Shown: positions 1 through 11,019, counted from the first letter of the stretch. The stretch is DNA of 64,000 nucleotides from Cytidiella melzeri (GCA_022592445.1 JABYQR010000047.1:124001-188000); one strand, 5' to 3'. Notes: generated from the letters alone by a model not told the origin. Numbers and translations are program-made.

Positions 1-433
1 GCCTTGAGCTAGAATACTGTGTGCTTCACTAATGTGCTCTTTCCATGCCTGCAAAGAGCTACATGGCAGTGGTGTCCTCAAGACCGTGACTACTGGTGTG
101 GAAATTGTGTCGAGGGGTGAAGTAGCATCTACGCCACCTGCTAACCACCTGCACATGTCAATATCGTCCCCCTAGTTTTAATGGTAGAAATTCAGCCATG
201 CCAATGTAAGTAAATGTATTGTGGATCACTCACTTCTTCATCTGCACCTGCATCAGCACAGTACAGGAGAAACATGTCCATATCATTCCTGCGCATTTTG
301 ACTGATCCGGAGCTTCGACGTCCATCTAAAGGCTCTTTGTACTTATCATCTGGGAAGGGCTTATGCATGTACTGGTGACTTGGTTTGCAATAATCTATTA
401 ATTGGTCCGTCAGTTGGTTAGTTGTACATTTTT

Positions 434-1643
434 TTATTCTGATTGTTGCGTACCATATTTCTGTAGATCTATGTGCTCAGGAGTGGGTGTAGATGGCAGC
501 TCAGTCAATGGTGATAAAGGAGGTGGGTGTGGATCAGGGGATGGTGATAAAGGAGGTGGGTGTGTCGTTGAGGGATCAGGTAAGAGCGAGGTAGGGAATG
601 AGTTGGAAAGTAATGTGCCAGATGTCAACAATAAGGAAGCTAGCAAGTAAGAAAGGAAGTTGTAAGTGAGTAGCCAACACATTATGACGTGATGTGACTT
701 ACCATTCAAGGCCTCAAGTTCAATTGGAGAAAATAACGCTTCTCCCAGTCGCTCATATACTAAGCGGACATTCAGAAGCAGTATGATATCTTCATCCACC
801 AATGACTGATACTTCTTGCATAAGCTTGCGTTTACAGCAGTTGAGTATGACTGCAATGATGCAGGAATGCAGGTCTGGGAGACTCCGTTTTCTGCCACAT
901 ACCACATAGTAGCATTAGTAGGTTGAACCGTATCTGAATGCAACAATCTACCCACAATTCCATCTGGTACTCTCTGACCTACGGGTAGAAAGCGTAACAT
1001 ACTTGAAACACGCATGGGTAGACCACACGAGCACCAGATTGCTATCATATGGGCACTTTACTTCCATAGAAGTATGCCACCTTGTCCAGCTGGTCCCATT
1101 CTTGAAGAAAATTGCTGCTGGCATTAGCCAAACATCACCTGGGTAGCCTTACATAGGAAGAGGGTGTGTAGCAGAAGCATAGGTCACAAATACTCCAGTA
1201 ATGGAGCCTCCCGAGACTGCTATCCATTTGCGGTTGGCTGGCCATTGATTGGGGTGATGGATGCGCATTTGGTTGTTCCAGAAGATATGAATTGAAGGAT
1301 GGGAGGCTCGAATAAACTCAGCCTCTTCAGGATCTGAAATTGCAAAGTAAGGATGATGAGAGAAACGGAGCTGAACATTGTAGGCTGCAGTTGCGAGACG
1401 GGTGTGACGCCAATGTGCACAGGCGCGGCGATCTTGACATACCAAGATGTTGGTCTCCGAAGACAGATTAGTAATGTGCGTCTGAGCAAGGGAAGCAAGG
1501 ACATCAAAGATAGCGGGAGCAGTGTAGTCGACCCGGGGAGGGGATGGCTGATCGGCAAAGTGTGTGCAAACGGCGTGCTTAGAGTGACACAGAAAGTTTA
1601 GATATGCAAGGTGAGGGAGGACACAATCTATGAGAAACACCAT
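434..1643 (-). pseudogene. Unrecognised interrupted coding fragments
   Basis: Two open stretches on the minus strand, 1149-1643 (164 codons) and 434-1048 (204 codons), both begin with ATG and read like real protein rather than noise: balanced composition, with aromatic and His-rich runs such as FWNNQMRIHHPNQW. They may be parts of one multi-exon gene, since 1048-1149 contains in-frame-looking sequence and possible splice sites, but I could not make a clean join. I do not recognise the family. The tail of the 434-1048 frame is Pro/Ser/Thr-rich over an antisense GGT/GGA repeat and is probably not coding. Lying at the edge of a repeat-rich region, this could be a mobile-element gene or a decaying host gene. 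Confidence 0.3.
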
Positions 1644-1881
1644 TTGGGTTAGAACAGACCAAGACCACGACTCAGCGTTATACTGACAATCAGAAGCTTT
1701 GGCCTAGCCATCGGATTTTCCTCGAACTCCTGGCCCTTCAAGGAATACGGTAGCGAATCACCTCTCAGACACATTCTTCGGTTGTACAACCACCCACGGA
1801 GCGGGATTGGGGACTAAATGTGCAACCCGGTGCACCTGCTAGTGCGTTGCAAATTGCCCCAACGTGCATGCTATCGAAGCA

Positions 1882-3997
1882 TCAGACAAGCACACGTACC
1901 TCGAGCATGATTGTCAGAACCGCGGTGTAGAATGTTGCGAGCATAACACAATCCATAGCCAATGAGAAGCTGGCAAGAGCGCAGAACTCACGCAAACCTC
2001 CAACCTTGCTGTTAGCACCAACAAGAAGAACAGCAATTTTGAGAGCGTAATCTCTGAAGATAAGATGGCCCTTCTTGTCCAGAGCCTCGAGGATGACCTT
2101 GCCTGCGGGCTTCATGCAACCGTCTTGCTGCGGTTGAGCGCATGAGGATGTGCGAGAACCTCCTTTGCAGGGCGAAGAGGCTTATCGAAGCCAACGGTGC
2201 AAACCAAGAAAGGAAGCACTTTGCTGAACGCGATAGGATCCAATGGGATGTTAAGAACGCGGCAGAGCGGAAGAGTAAACAGGAACGCAATGATCGACGA
2301 GAGGAAGATGCCGGATCCACCAGACAATGAAACAAGAAGAACAGAACTTAATTGACTAATGCACTGAGTGAATAGGAGATTAAACCTGTCAGTATAGGGG
2401 TGTTTGAGGCGGTGCAGAGTTTGAGGCTTGAGCGAAGGTGAAAGCAAAAGGGGACATGGTTCACGACGAGTGTCCGTTTTGAGCCTGGAAAATTGGAAAG
2501 CTGAAGAGAAAAGAGTAAACGGGCAGGAACCGAGGAATAAGCAAATGAACTAAGTCTCGATGTTCCTGGGCAATCAGCATCGTGATATCAACTGCATCCG
2601 GCAGCGTCGTCAAGACCCGGGAGCAAAACAATATGTAGCCACTTGGATGTGAAAAACAAGGGCCGGCGAACGGAAGAAACGAACCTGATCATGTGTCGCA
2701 TACAGTAGAAGTATCTTTGCATCTTTGTCAACTTGCAAGGGCATCGAGAATGCTTGTAAATGCGAGGGAGGAAAGCGCAAGGAAGGGCGAGCGATGTACA
2801 CGACCGGAGATGGTGTGCTCTATATATATCCACCAGAGAGGCCAGTCAATGACGCGAGAATGAGACACAAAAAGGGTGAACATACATCTGATTTTTGTAG
2901 TCGCACGGCAATTTGAATTACCTCCCGTAGATGAGTACCGTTAACGTGTGGTAGCGGAGGGATAACCTAAGGTTTTGATAGAATATAATCAGCCTGGTGC
3001 CATGCCCCGCCAAACGCCAGAAAACGCAACTTCAAAATTCTAGATTGGCTTGCTATGAAAGCTTCCAGCAAGTGCTCTGTCTCTTTGTGGGACCCTACGT
3101 CCAAAGCTTGACGAGCACAGGCAAGGGCGAGAGGGAAATCGGCATTGACGTCAAGATCATTGCCGGTATATAAGTCTTGTGGTCCCTCGCCCGGAACGTT
3201 GTCGTATGTATCACCCGGATGTTGACAACTCGCCGATCCTGACACTTCTTGCGCAACTTGGGTGGCAGTCTCGCCTCTCCAACGTGTTCTGATACATGAG
3301 AAGATCAAAAGTTTGAGCCTAGCGCACGAGACTTGAAGAACTGACGAGGAAAGTGGCGTGCATGAGGATGTAGCCACAAATCACAATGACAATATTGAGG
3401 GAGTCGGCCTTTTTGGTGAATTCGTAAAAACAGACACCAAGCGCCCAAAGAGCATATGCAACCCATTTGCTTGACTTCATTTTGCCAATCGTCTCCCTAC
3501 GCTTCGAATGTAAACATTGTATTGCGTGCCATTGGTGGTGAATGAAGTTGAACACCTGAAGCACCTACCCAATCCTCACGTCTTCCAGCCTGGAAGCTAA
3601 GGGTGACCGAAGACAACATGGTTGCGGTAAAGCACTGCACCGGTGTCGAAGTTGTATTAGTTGAGATGAGATGGCCAATGATTGCCCACTTACGGTACAC
3701 AAAAAAGTTCACATTGTTTTACTTGTCGTTGAGAGTAAACACAATCTGCTGCAGCTTGACTGCGCCGCCCTCGTGTTTCCACGCAGCAAGCCGCTCCCTC
3801 TCTGACAATGCATTCCAGTCGGAGCCTGCGAGGTGTGCGTGGGCCAGCCGGAACGTGGAAGAGAACGTGGGGGCAAAGAAAGACAAGTGCTTGATGCTTT
3901 CGAGGATGTGAAGATAGTAGTAAACCAATCCAAAATACCTGGTCGATCTGGCACCCACTACTATGACAGGAAAGAGCTTACGTCCTCTTTTGAACAA
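1882..3997 (-). pseudogene. Truncated HMG-CoA reductase, membrane/sterol-sensing part only
   Basis: Read right to left, separate fragments match the N-terminal membrane half of fungal HMG-CoA reductase (mevalonate pathway, ER). 3719-3997 gives the first membrane segment region (ILESIKHLSFFAP) and start of the lumenal loop. About 3548-3610 gives VTLSFQAGRREDW. 3319-3490 gives the sterol-sensing start (ADSLNIVIVICGYILMHATF). 2112-2340 gives NIPLDPIAFSKVLPFLVCTV. 1882-2115 gives FRDYALKIAVLLVGANS through LATFYTAVLTIMLEV. Defects seen: a frame change near 2112-2115, and about 0.9 kb of unrelated sequence between the 3319 and 2340 blocks where only a short intron is expected. Nothing resembling the ~400-residue catalytic domain follows the last splice donor (GAG|GTACGT) near 1900. 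The family normally exceeds 1000 residues. A dead partial copy is the simplest reading; an expressed membrane-only fragment cannot be excluded. Confidence 0.75.
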
Positions 3998-4050
3998 GAC
4001 ACACGTTTTTGCGCGTCATTATCGAAAGAGGACGTAAGCTCTGGCCTGTC
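3965..4050. repeat. Long near-perfect hairpin (26-bp arms)
   Basis: The arm at 3965-3990 is the reverse complement of 4025-4050 at 24 of 26 positions (one 2-bp mismatch); the loop is 34 bp. Each arm contains AGCTTACGTC or its complement. It lies at the 5' edge of the HMG-CoA reductase fragment and overlaps its first readable codons. Confidence 0.85.
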
Positions 4051-4129
4051 AGCACCGAGTTACGCTTTGTGGCGCATGAGGATATACCTGACTTACCGCG
4101 CTTAGCTGCTCTTTGCAGCACTACCTATC

Positions 4130-6863
4130 TATAGCGTTAGCAAGGCCGGCAAGCGGAAAGTACAATTCCTGAAGATTGAATGAAATGTTACTTTTTGAGC
4201 CAGATTTGTGAGTAAACTTGGTGCTGGTAACAGCCTGGACAAGTAATTTTGTTGGGAATAGCTTCTTCAATGAGTTATGTTTAGTAAGTTGGTGGTTTGT
4301 TCTCACTGGAGCACACAATCATCCATGAAAGAAGAGGGAATGTGCTGTATTGTTTGAAGTGCAACAATGGGTGTGGGCACAGAATTAAAACAAGTTTGTG
4401 GAGTAGAGCATGGAGATAAAGATTGTTTGACATGCGTCTTCTTCTTAATGGTGTTGAACTATATTAGAGAATCTAGATAAAATTTGGTAAACTGCAGGAG
4501 CAGGGTTACAAGTGATCATGTTATTGATAGCAAAGTGAATAAATCATATAGCGTGAAATAGTCAATTGCACCTGTGACTTTGTTACCGAACAGAACCTCA
4601 GTAAACAACTCTGTTCCTGATAAGGATCTTGCCAAGTACTCTGATCATGAATATTGACTGTATTACAGGCATTTGCTACTGGTGACACCTTTGATAGGCA
4701 ACTGAATCCAGGATAAAGTGACTGTACTACGATTGATAAGTTTGATTGCAGGAAAAGGAGCCATACATTGATGAAGGTAGTCACCAATGGTAGCAAGGGG
4801 CTTCATCCATCTTGTCATTAATCTTGTGCAGTGTTCACTGCTGATTCTACAAAATTACTTGCTTCAAGAATGAAGGGCTGGAGGGTGTCTCATGAGATCA
4901 ATTGGTAGAACATGTTACATGTGTCCTGTTGATGTCTGCACTGCCTCACTCCCATTGGAGCTGCCACAGGCTGTGTTTGGATTGACACCCCTGCTTATAG
5001 AGAAACTGGTGGTTGTGAAACTGTATAAAAGAATCAAAGGCAGTACTTTATGCTAACGCAACCACATCCTGTTGATGTCTGAACAGCTTCAGCCACATTA
5101 GAAATGCCACAGGCTATGTTCTGATTTTAATTCCTCCTTAGAGAGCAGCTCATGGTTGTGAAACTTTGTGCAACAACCCGACACAGTGGTTGTGGCTGAT
5201 GCAACCATGTCCTGTTGATGTCTGAGCTGCGCCACCCCTAGTGGAACTGCCACAGATTGTGTTCTGATTGTAACTTCTGCTTGGAGAGTTGTGGTTGTAA
5301 AACCTTGTGGACCAATTGAATGCAGTGCTTGCTGCCAATGCACCCATGCACTGTGGATGTCTGAACTGCTTCAGCCCCATTGAACCTGCCACAGCTGTAA
5401 CTCCTGCTTGGAACTCAGCAGTTGTGAAACTTTGTGGACTAATTGAATGCAGTGCTGGCTGCTGATGGCAACCACATCCTGCTGATATCTGCATTACCTC
5501 ACCCCCACCAGAGCTGCCACAGGCTGTGCTCTGATTGTAACTCCTCCTGATAGAGCAAATGGTGGTTGTGAAACTGTATGGAAGAATCAAAGGCAGTGCT
5601 TTATGCTGATGAAACCACATCCTGTTGATGTCTGAACTGCTTCAGCCCCATTAGAACTGCCACAGGCTATGTTCTAGTTTTAATTCCTCCTTAGAGAGCA
5701 ACTCATGGCTGTGATACTTTGTGCAACAAGCCGACACAGTGGTTGCTGCTGATGCAACCATGTCCTGTTGATGTCTAAGCTGCATCACCCCTATTGGAAC
5801 TGCCACAGATTGTGTTCTGATTGTAACTTCTTCATAGAGAGTAGTGGCTGTGAAACTTGTGAACCAATTGAATGCCTGAACTGCCTCACCCCCATTGAAA
5901 CTGCCACAGCTGTAACTCCTGCTTAGAAATCAGTGAAACTTTGTGGACCAATTGAATGCAGCGCTGGCTGTTGATGAAACCATGTCCAGCTGACATCTGC
6001 ACTACCTCACCCCCATTATAGCTGCCACAGGCTGTGTTCTGATTGAAACTCCTGCTTAAAGAGCAACCCATGGTTGTGAAACTTTGTGCAACAATCTGAT
6101 GCAGTGCTTGCTGCTGATGCAACCACGTTCTGTTGATGTCTGAGCTGCCTCACCCCCATTGGAACTGCCACAGGCTGTGTTCTGATTGTAACTCCTGCTT
6201 AGAGAGCAATTAACAGTTGTGAAACTTGTGGAACAATCAGCTGCAGCACCCACTGCTGATGCAGCCACAAATTGACATTGTCCAAGAATGTAGGGGTTGA
6301 GAATTTGTACTTAGCTTCCAAAGTACTGGCAATTCTTGCTCAGAGCCAACACTATGTGTGGCATGTCTTCTTATTGTATTCCTTGTTCAGAGAGCAAGCA
6401 ATGTCTGTATATTACTGCACATCAACCTGACCAGAGCTTGACATCATTTGCCAGCAGGAGTGGAGTTTGAATCTGAGTCTGGATGACTTTCTTCAGTTGA
6501 CTGGCCATAACATGCTCAATTCCAATTCAATTGACAGGGTGTTTGTACCAGGATGTTGCCACAAGACAGGGCTATCCAATGGTGTATTATATGTACAGGT
6601 TTGTACCCATATGCAGTCTGTAAAAATCAAAAAGTGCATTTTGATTGCAAAAGTGATCTGATAACAAGTTATAAAGGGCTGATAACAATGCCAGTGTGAT
6701 GCCATCAGCTGTATTCATTGTTTTGTTATTGACACTGTTACTGTCTGTATTCTGCCATCAAATTCCCACACTTTGGGGGACAAAAAGATCACATCTGAAA
6801 AGGCATCAATGTGCTGGAGCACACTGGAACAATTTTTCTTCATTCTTCAGGAATTGTAACTAG
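4130..6863. mobile_element. Non-coding element with related inverted ends, copy A
   Basis: The left end reads GTTAGCAAGG, then a GGCAAGCGG-like stretch, then GTACAATTCCTGAAGATTG (about 4130-4180). The right end at about 6840-6863 contains CTTCAGGAATTGTAACTAG, an inverted version of the TACAATTCCTGAAG core. No long convincing protein lies inside. The middle is the ~143-bp tandem array listed separately. Related copies lie at 11.0-12.2 and 13.5-14.5 kb. The layout suits a non-autonomous terminal-inverted-repeat DNA transposon or a satellite-bearing foldback element. Only parts of the copies are collinear, so exact ends and target duplications are not settled. Confidence 0.6.
4917..6275. repeat. 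~143-bp tandem repeat (minisatellite), about ten units
   Basis: A recurring block of TCCTGTTGATGTCTG, then CTCACCCCCATTGGA, CTGCCACAGGCTGTGTTCTG, TGTAACTCCTGCTTAGAG and GTTGTGAAAC restarts near 4924, 5067, 5210, 5350, 5478, 5620, 5763, ~5875 (shortened), 5984 and 6128. Spacing is mostly 140-144 bp. Units differ by substitutions and short deletions, so the array is not recent. Antisense frames through it give repetitive peptides (CGSSNGGE, FTT, NQNTAC), which I treat as artefacts of the repeat. Single or paired units recur near 11750-11950 and, inverted, near 14030-14300. Confidence 0.85.
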
Positions 6864-6882
6864 TCGCCCTCGCCAACATTGC

Positions 6883-7329
6883 GATGGATCCATTTCCGGA
6901 AACGCAACGAGTTGAGGAGGAAGTCGAGCAAAACAAGATTGACGGGGATGGTGAGGAGGGAAACAAAGAGTCAGAGGAGGTTGAAGAAAGTGGGGCACGT
7001 CGAGATGAGGACGGGGACAAAGGGGTCGCTATAGGCTCCCGATACGTCTGGTAAGTCAGTGATCAACATGCTCGCGGGTTTGACGCACCTCAGACATGAG
7101 CAGGACTCTAAATTGTGCCCCTAAAGTCATACAATTCGCGTTCGAACCAGACGGGTTGACTGCTGGAAAAGCTGAGCCGGAGCCTCCCAGTAAGTGGATT
7201 TCTGCTTGCATCTCCTGGAAGCGCCGCAGTTGGAAGGAAGGCGAACTGACAACGGAAGAATTTCTGAGTGAGGCATACCGACTACGGGTGACGGTGGCAA
7301 ACAGCTTGACACAATCCTGCATCGTCTGA
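6883..7329 (+). CDS. Small acidic hypothetical protein
   Basis: An ATG at 6883 opens a frame of about 56 codons rich in Glu, Asp and Lys (MDPFPETQRVEEEVEQ). It runs into a good donor (TG|GTAAGT near 7048) and resumes in frame after an acceptor GAGCAG near 7102, continuing TLNCAPKVIQFAFEPDG to a stop at 7327-7329; about 130 residues in total. The frame downstream of that stop (7345-7440) still looks partly coding (LGWNMFVLAQGALHN), so further exons or decay are possible. No domain recognised. It begins about 20 bp beyond the right end of repeat copy A, so it may be a captured or transposon-associated gene. Confidence 0.4.
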
Positions 7330-8190
7330 GTCCGCAAATGACAATTGGGTTGGAACATGTTCGTGCTGGCCCAAGGAGCTCTTCACAATGCAGAGGACTC
7401 TACTGCCAACAGGGATACAATGCAGGACAGCAAATGGGTTCACGATGCTGGCATATGAGACAAGAACTTGGACACGTCTCCTCCCTGCTCTGCATAACAT
7501 TGAGTCCCACCGTAAAGTGCGTTTTCCTCAATGCTCTTGTCTTTGCTTGTGGCAACGCCGCTCTCAGACACTTTGTAATGAGTCGCACAGTCGATGTGAC
7601 TGCTTTACAAAGTGTTTGAAGGCTTCTTGCACCGACCACCGAGGAAGTGGATTCATTGCTAACCCTCATAATTTACTAAGTTGTGTACTTTTGCTGCGCG
7701 TATCACGCATTTTGACTTTCAATCTCCCCGTTGCGCATACTCTACTGTGTGCATAGTACCTCGGCATGTACCCTCCCTGGCTTTGCCGACAAATAACAAT
7801 ACTGAAAATAAAATAAAAACATCGCCAACCCCTTGATTTTGTCATCCTGACTTTTGAGACACAGTGGGTACAAGCAAGGTCTGGGTACACAGGGTGCTCG
7901 CGTGCTCGTGAACGGAGGGAGTGCAAATATGAGGACAGCTAATTGCAGCCTGATGACAATGTCTCAGGTAAAGAACTTAATATACAGATAATCCGAGTGG
8001 CGCATGTCAAAAGTATACACTGACCATTACAGATTTTGCCATCAGTGAGAGGGGAAATTGGCCCAATGCGGCGGCAGCCGCTTGCAAACTATGTGATTGG
8101 TACAAACTGGATAGCTGAAAATCATGTGATAACCTGCAAGAAAAAGATCAGCGGGGTTCCAAACGGAGTCTGAGCAACTTTTATCAGTAT
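7330..8190. other. No supported gene
   Basis: Only short overlapping ORFs on both strands around 7338-7926, none with a family signature, broken by many stops in the frame continuing from the upstream hypothetical gene. Nothing else recognised. Confidence 0.5.
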
Positions 8191-8521
8191 ATTGACTGTA
8201 TATCCCCAACGTTGGGTTCATCCAAGAAGATTTTTATGTCTGTATGTTGCTGAGGGGCAGGACTATCTGATGATGTAGAATTTGTGTCTGTTCATGTACA
8301 TGTGTTCAATACAGCATACAAAAACAGATTTTTGATGGGAGATTCAGCTCATCACACACGTTTGTAGAGTGAATAACAAAGCAAATGAAACACCGTCAAA
8401 TCATTACACCACACTGTTACAAAATTTATTACCACATGTATTACCCCATGAAAGTCCCACAATTTGGGGGACAAAAAGGGCACATCTGAAAAAGCATCAA
8501 TGCGCTGGCGCTGAGACACTG
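8191..8521. repeat. Dispersed-repeat segment, left part of an interrupted copy
   Basis: 8195-8330 (CCCCAACGTTGGG, then GAAGATTTTTATGTCTGTAT, GGACTATCTGATGATGTAGA) matches 10530-10640 as a direct repeat. 8448-8515 (CCCACAATTTGGGGGACAAA, then GCATCAATGCGCTGG) matches 6755-6826 of copy A. It breaks off at 8521, and the continuation of the same repeat resumes near 10342. Confidence 0.7.
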
Positions 8522-8904
8522 AGTCAGGCTTCAAAATAAGAACAACCTTAAAGACAACACAACCAACCACGAAGTGGCAATAGAAGTGTAAAGGTGTGGA
8601 AGCGCGGAAGTGTTAAAGTGTGCGAGGTGGTCTTAGAGTCCTAGTTTTACCTGTGCTAAAAAGAGCAACAAGGTTTATGATAAAGTGTATGCGAAGGGAG
8701 CTAGGCGGGCAACTACCACGCGTATCGCGGGTAAAAGGGGGAAGTCGGCGCGGTGAAAGCGAAAGAGTTATAGCGCGGCTCAAAGAGAACGCGCGAGAGA
8801 CGTCGCGACTTGTGGTAAGACGGCGCGCGGAGAGACACGGATGGTAAACGCAGGCGCAATATGAATCTCGAACACAAAACGCGGTCGCTGGTGAAGATGA
8901 AGAA

Positions 8905-9015
8905 GTCGCTGTAAAACGCGGGCGCAGTGAAAGTGAACGCAGTAAGCTCGACGCGGTGAAGGTGAAACGCAACGCAGTAACGCAGTAAAATAATGCAGTG
9001 AAAAGCAAACACAGT
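8905..9015. repeat. Degenerate short tandem repeat around CGCAGTRAA
   Basis: Repeated variants of GTGAACGCAGTAA, GGTGAAACGCAACGCAGTAA and AATGCAGTGAAA occur across this stretch inside the GC-rich insertion. The antisense ORFs over it (Phe/Ser/Arg-rich) look like products of the repeat and are not called as genes. Confidence 0.6.
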
Positions 9016-9095
9016 ATAACGAAGCCAAAGGAACCGTAAGAGAAAGATAAACTAATGGAGCAGGAGCCGCAGCGTAAGGCTATGTGGGATCGCAG

Positions 9096-9623
9096 TCAAT
9101 TTGGCTTGACAGACTGCGTGCGGGGGCGGTAGTGTAGAACAACACTCCCCGAGCGGCGATGCGTATTGCAGGCGAATGCGTGGCCAACGACGACGTCGGT
9201 AGAGCTGGTAAGATTGAACTGCACTAGTTCGCACTCGTGGTCCTCGCCCTCAAAGTCTGGTGACAGCCAACAAGCTGGGTGCGGCGCGCGTGGGCAATCG
9301 CAGTCGAGCGGGACGAAAGGTCCTGAACGTAGGGGAATTGGGTGATCGCTCTGAGTGTCGCAGTAAGAGCAGTTATCAAGCGAGTCCGCGACGGAGGCGA
9401 CGGACGACGCTGGCGAGGGTGATGTAGGAGTTGATCTCTCAGGGGAGACCGTAGGCGCTGCTGAGGGTTCTGGCGGCGGCGTGGGCGCGGGGATGATGGG
9501 GTAACGGCGTAGAACCTCGCGCGGGCGCAGGCGGTAAGGGCAGCGACCGTCGGGTAGGTGGGGAACAGTGGGACAGTAACGGCAGACTCGAGGCGGGTTG
9601 TCGTTGGTAGACGCAGCGGACAT
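9096..9623 (-). CDS. Cys-rich hypothetical protein, 175 aa
   Basis: A single uninterrupted frame of 175 residues, ATG at 9623, stop at 9096. The N-terminus has VCRYCPTVPHLPDGRCPYRL, the middle is a Pro/Ser/Thr linker of about 50 residues, and the C-terminal half has CSYCDTQ, LDCDCPRAPHPACW and a late HAFACNTH. The spacing of Cys and His pairs suggests zinc or disulfide binding, but I recognise no named family. Base composition is much more GC-rich than the flanking repeats, in keeping with its place in an insertion. A TATA-like box lies about 150 bp upstream on the same strand. Being intact inside decayed repeats suggests recent arrival or selection. Confidence 0.5.
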   Translation of the reverse strand: MSAASTNDNPPRVCRYCPTVPHLPDGRCPYRLRPREVLRRYPIIPAPTPPPEPSAAPTVSPERSTPTSPSPASSVASVADSLDNCSYCDTQSDHPIPLRSGPFVPLDCDCPRAPHPACWLSPDFEGEDHECELVQFNLTSSTDVVVGHAFACNTHRRSGSVVLHYRPRTQSVKPN

Positions 9624-9770
9624 AAACGTGGAAGAGGTCGCAGTGAGACAACGCAGAAGAAGCTACAGCTATGGGCGCGAAGAGACTCCCTCGACGCGTA
9701 CGCAAAGCGTAAAGTGAACTCTGGAAACTGGGGTGGGGATCGATTGATTTTCTACGCAGTACAAGCAACA

Positions 9771-9784
9771 CCTTTTTATATACC
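9771..9784 (-). promoter_or_regulatory. TATA-like box upstream of the Cys-rich ORF
   Basis: On the minus strand the sequence reads GGTATATAAAAAGG, about 150 bp before the ATG at 9623. Position and orientation fit a core promoter for that ORF. Confidence 0.4.
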
Positions 9785-10341
9785 CTAAAGACCCTCTCCT
9801 AAACCTTTCCTTCTATGTCCTAAACCCAAACGCGAGAGCGAGGAAACAGGGTGGCAGAATACTTCCGTCTGCGGAGGCAAAATGTCCAGCGAGTCGATGC
9901 CCGGCAGGACACAGGTTGGTCGACGCGGCGTAGCGGCGTGCGCCCTTGCGCTGAAAAGGCGCCAACCGTCGCGAGCAGGTGATGAGGCGCCGTCCAGGAG
10001 TTTCACAGCGTGGCGTGATAGGAGTCTTCCTGAAACGGGGTTCGCGCGTCAAGTTTCTTCTACCGTTGGTCCAACACGCGTCCGGAACACTTGGTGGCTG
10101 GCCGGCCCATGCTCCGATGCAAAAGGGGCGTGTCTGTGTGTCAGAGTTTGGTGCGATTCCTCGGCCTCGGATGTTTCCGGCGCATTGCTCCTTGTCAAGT
10201 CCTTGGATCCTCGGCGACCTCCTCGTGCCCGTGACGCTGGGAAAGTGGAGGGACTTGCCACTCAGGATGACGCGGGCCGCGCAAATGGCGGGCTGCTGCC
10301 GGGTCTCCGCGCCTAGCCGATTTCCGGGCGTATCAGCGCGA

Positions 10342-10660
10342 ACTGGAATGATTTTTCTTCATTCTTCAGGAATCATAACTAACAATACTAACTTGGTCTT
10401 TACTGGGCTAGCAACTTGCATAAAGTTTGATAACTGGTGAGAGCATTGTGCTTCAAGCCTGCCACCACCTTTTCGTTGTCATCCACATTGTGTCCCTATT
10501 AGTTGCGTCGAGCTTTGTCTCCATGGCAATATCCCCAACATTGGATCTGCCCATGAAGATTTGTATGTCTGCATGTTGCTGAAGGACAGGACTATCTGAT
10601 AATGTAGAAATTGTGTCTATCCATGTGCATGTGTTTGTAAAAAAAATCAAAAACTAATTT
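10342..10660. repeat. Dispersed-repeat segment, right part of the interrupted copy
   Basis: Begins ACTGGAATGATTTTTCTTC and continues with CATTCTTCAGGAATCATAAC, matching the right end of copy A (6830-6863). 10530-10640 repeats 8210-8310 in the same direction. 10660-11020 beyond it is AT-rich with no supported gene. Confidence 0.65.
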
Positions 10661-11019
10661 AACCAAGTGGAAGTGGTGTGTGAGGGGTGGAGGCTGTTAA
10701 GCTTTGAAGATGAGTCTTGTTATTATTGCTGCTTCAGCAGCTCTGCTTATATACATGTCTGTAACTATTTATGTAAGCCGCTACCATACATGTCTACTTC
10801 AGCTATTCTACTGTATCACTAAGTGCATGACTCAGTGTATGACTAGGCTCAGCACTTGTACCAAAGGCATACATATTGAGTAAATCACCCATGCTAGTAC
10901 TTGGCCTCAGACATACACTTTAGACGTCCTCTGCAGTTGTAATACGTGCTTTCCATGTCATTTTCCATGCTAGTAGAGCACTGGCATACATATATGTGCA
11001 GTACTTCTATAGTGCTATA

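Larger units (their letters stand above)
8522..10341. mobile_element. GC-rich 1.8-kb insertion splitting a repeat copy
   Basis: The repeat sequence that is continuous at 6755-6863 is interrupted here. The left part ends ...GAGACACTG at 8521 and the right part resumes ACTGGAATGATTTTTCTTC at 10342. ACTG is present on both sides (8518-8521 and 10342-10345), compatible with a 4-bp target duplication, though so short a match is weak. The insert is visibly richer in G+C and CpG than the AT-rich repeats around it and carries one intact Cys-rich ORF on the minus strand with a TATA-like box. No terminal inverted repeats or poly-A tail were seen, so the mechanism is unknown; a retroposed or rearranged gene piece is possible. 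Confidence 0.5.

Noticed and set aside
5098..6268. Chain of antisense ORFs giving repeated CGSSNGGE / NQNTAC peptides
   Set aside because: They follow the 143-bp satellite unit and disappear with each indel; repeat translation rather than a protein family.
8613..9028. Overlapping antisense ORFs rich in Phe, Ser and Arg
   Set aside because: They lie over the degenerate CGCAGTRAA repeat and have low-complexity composition; no start context or domain.
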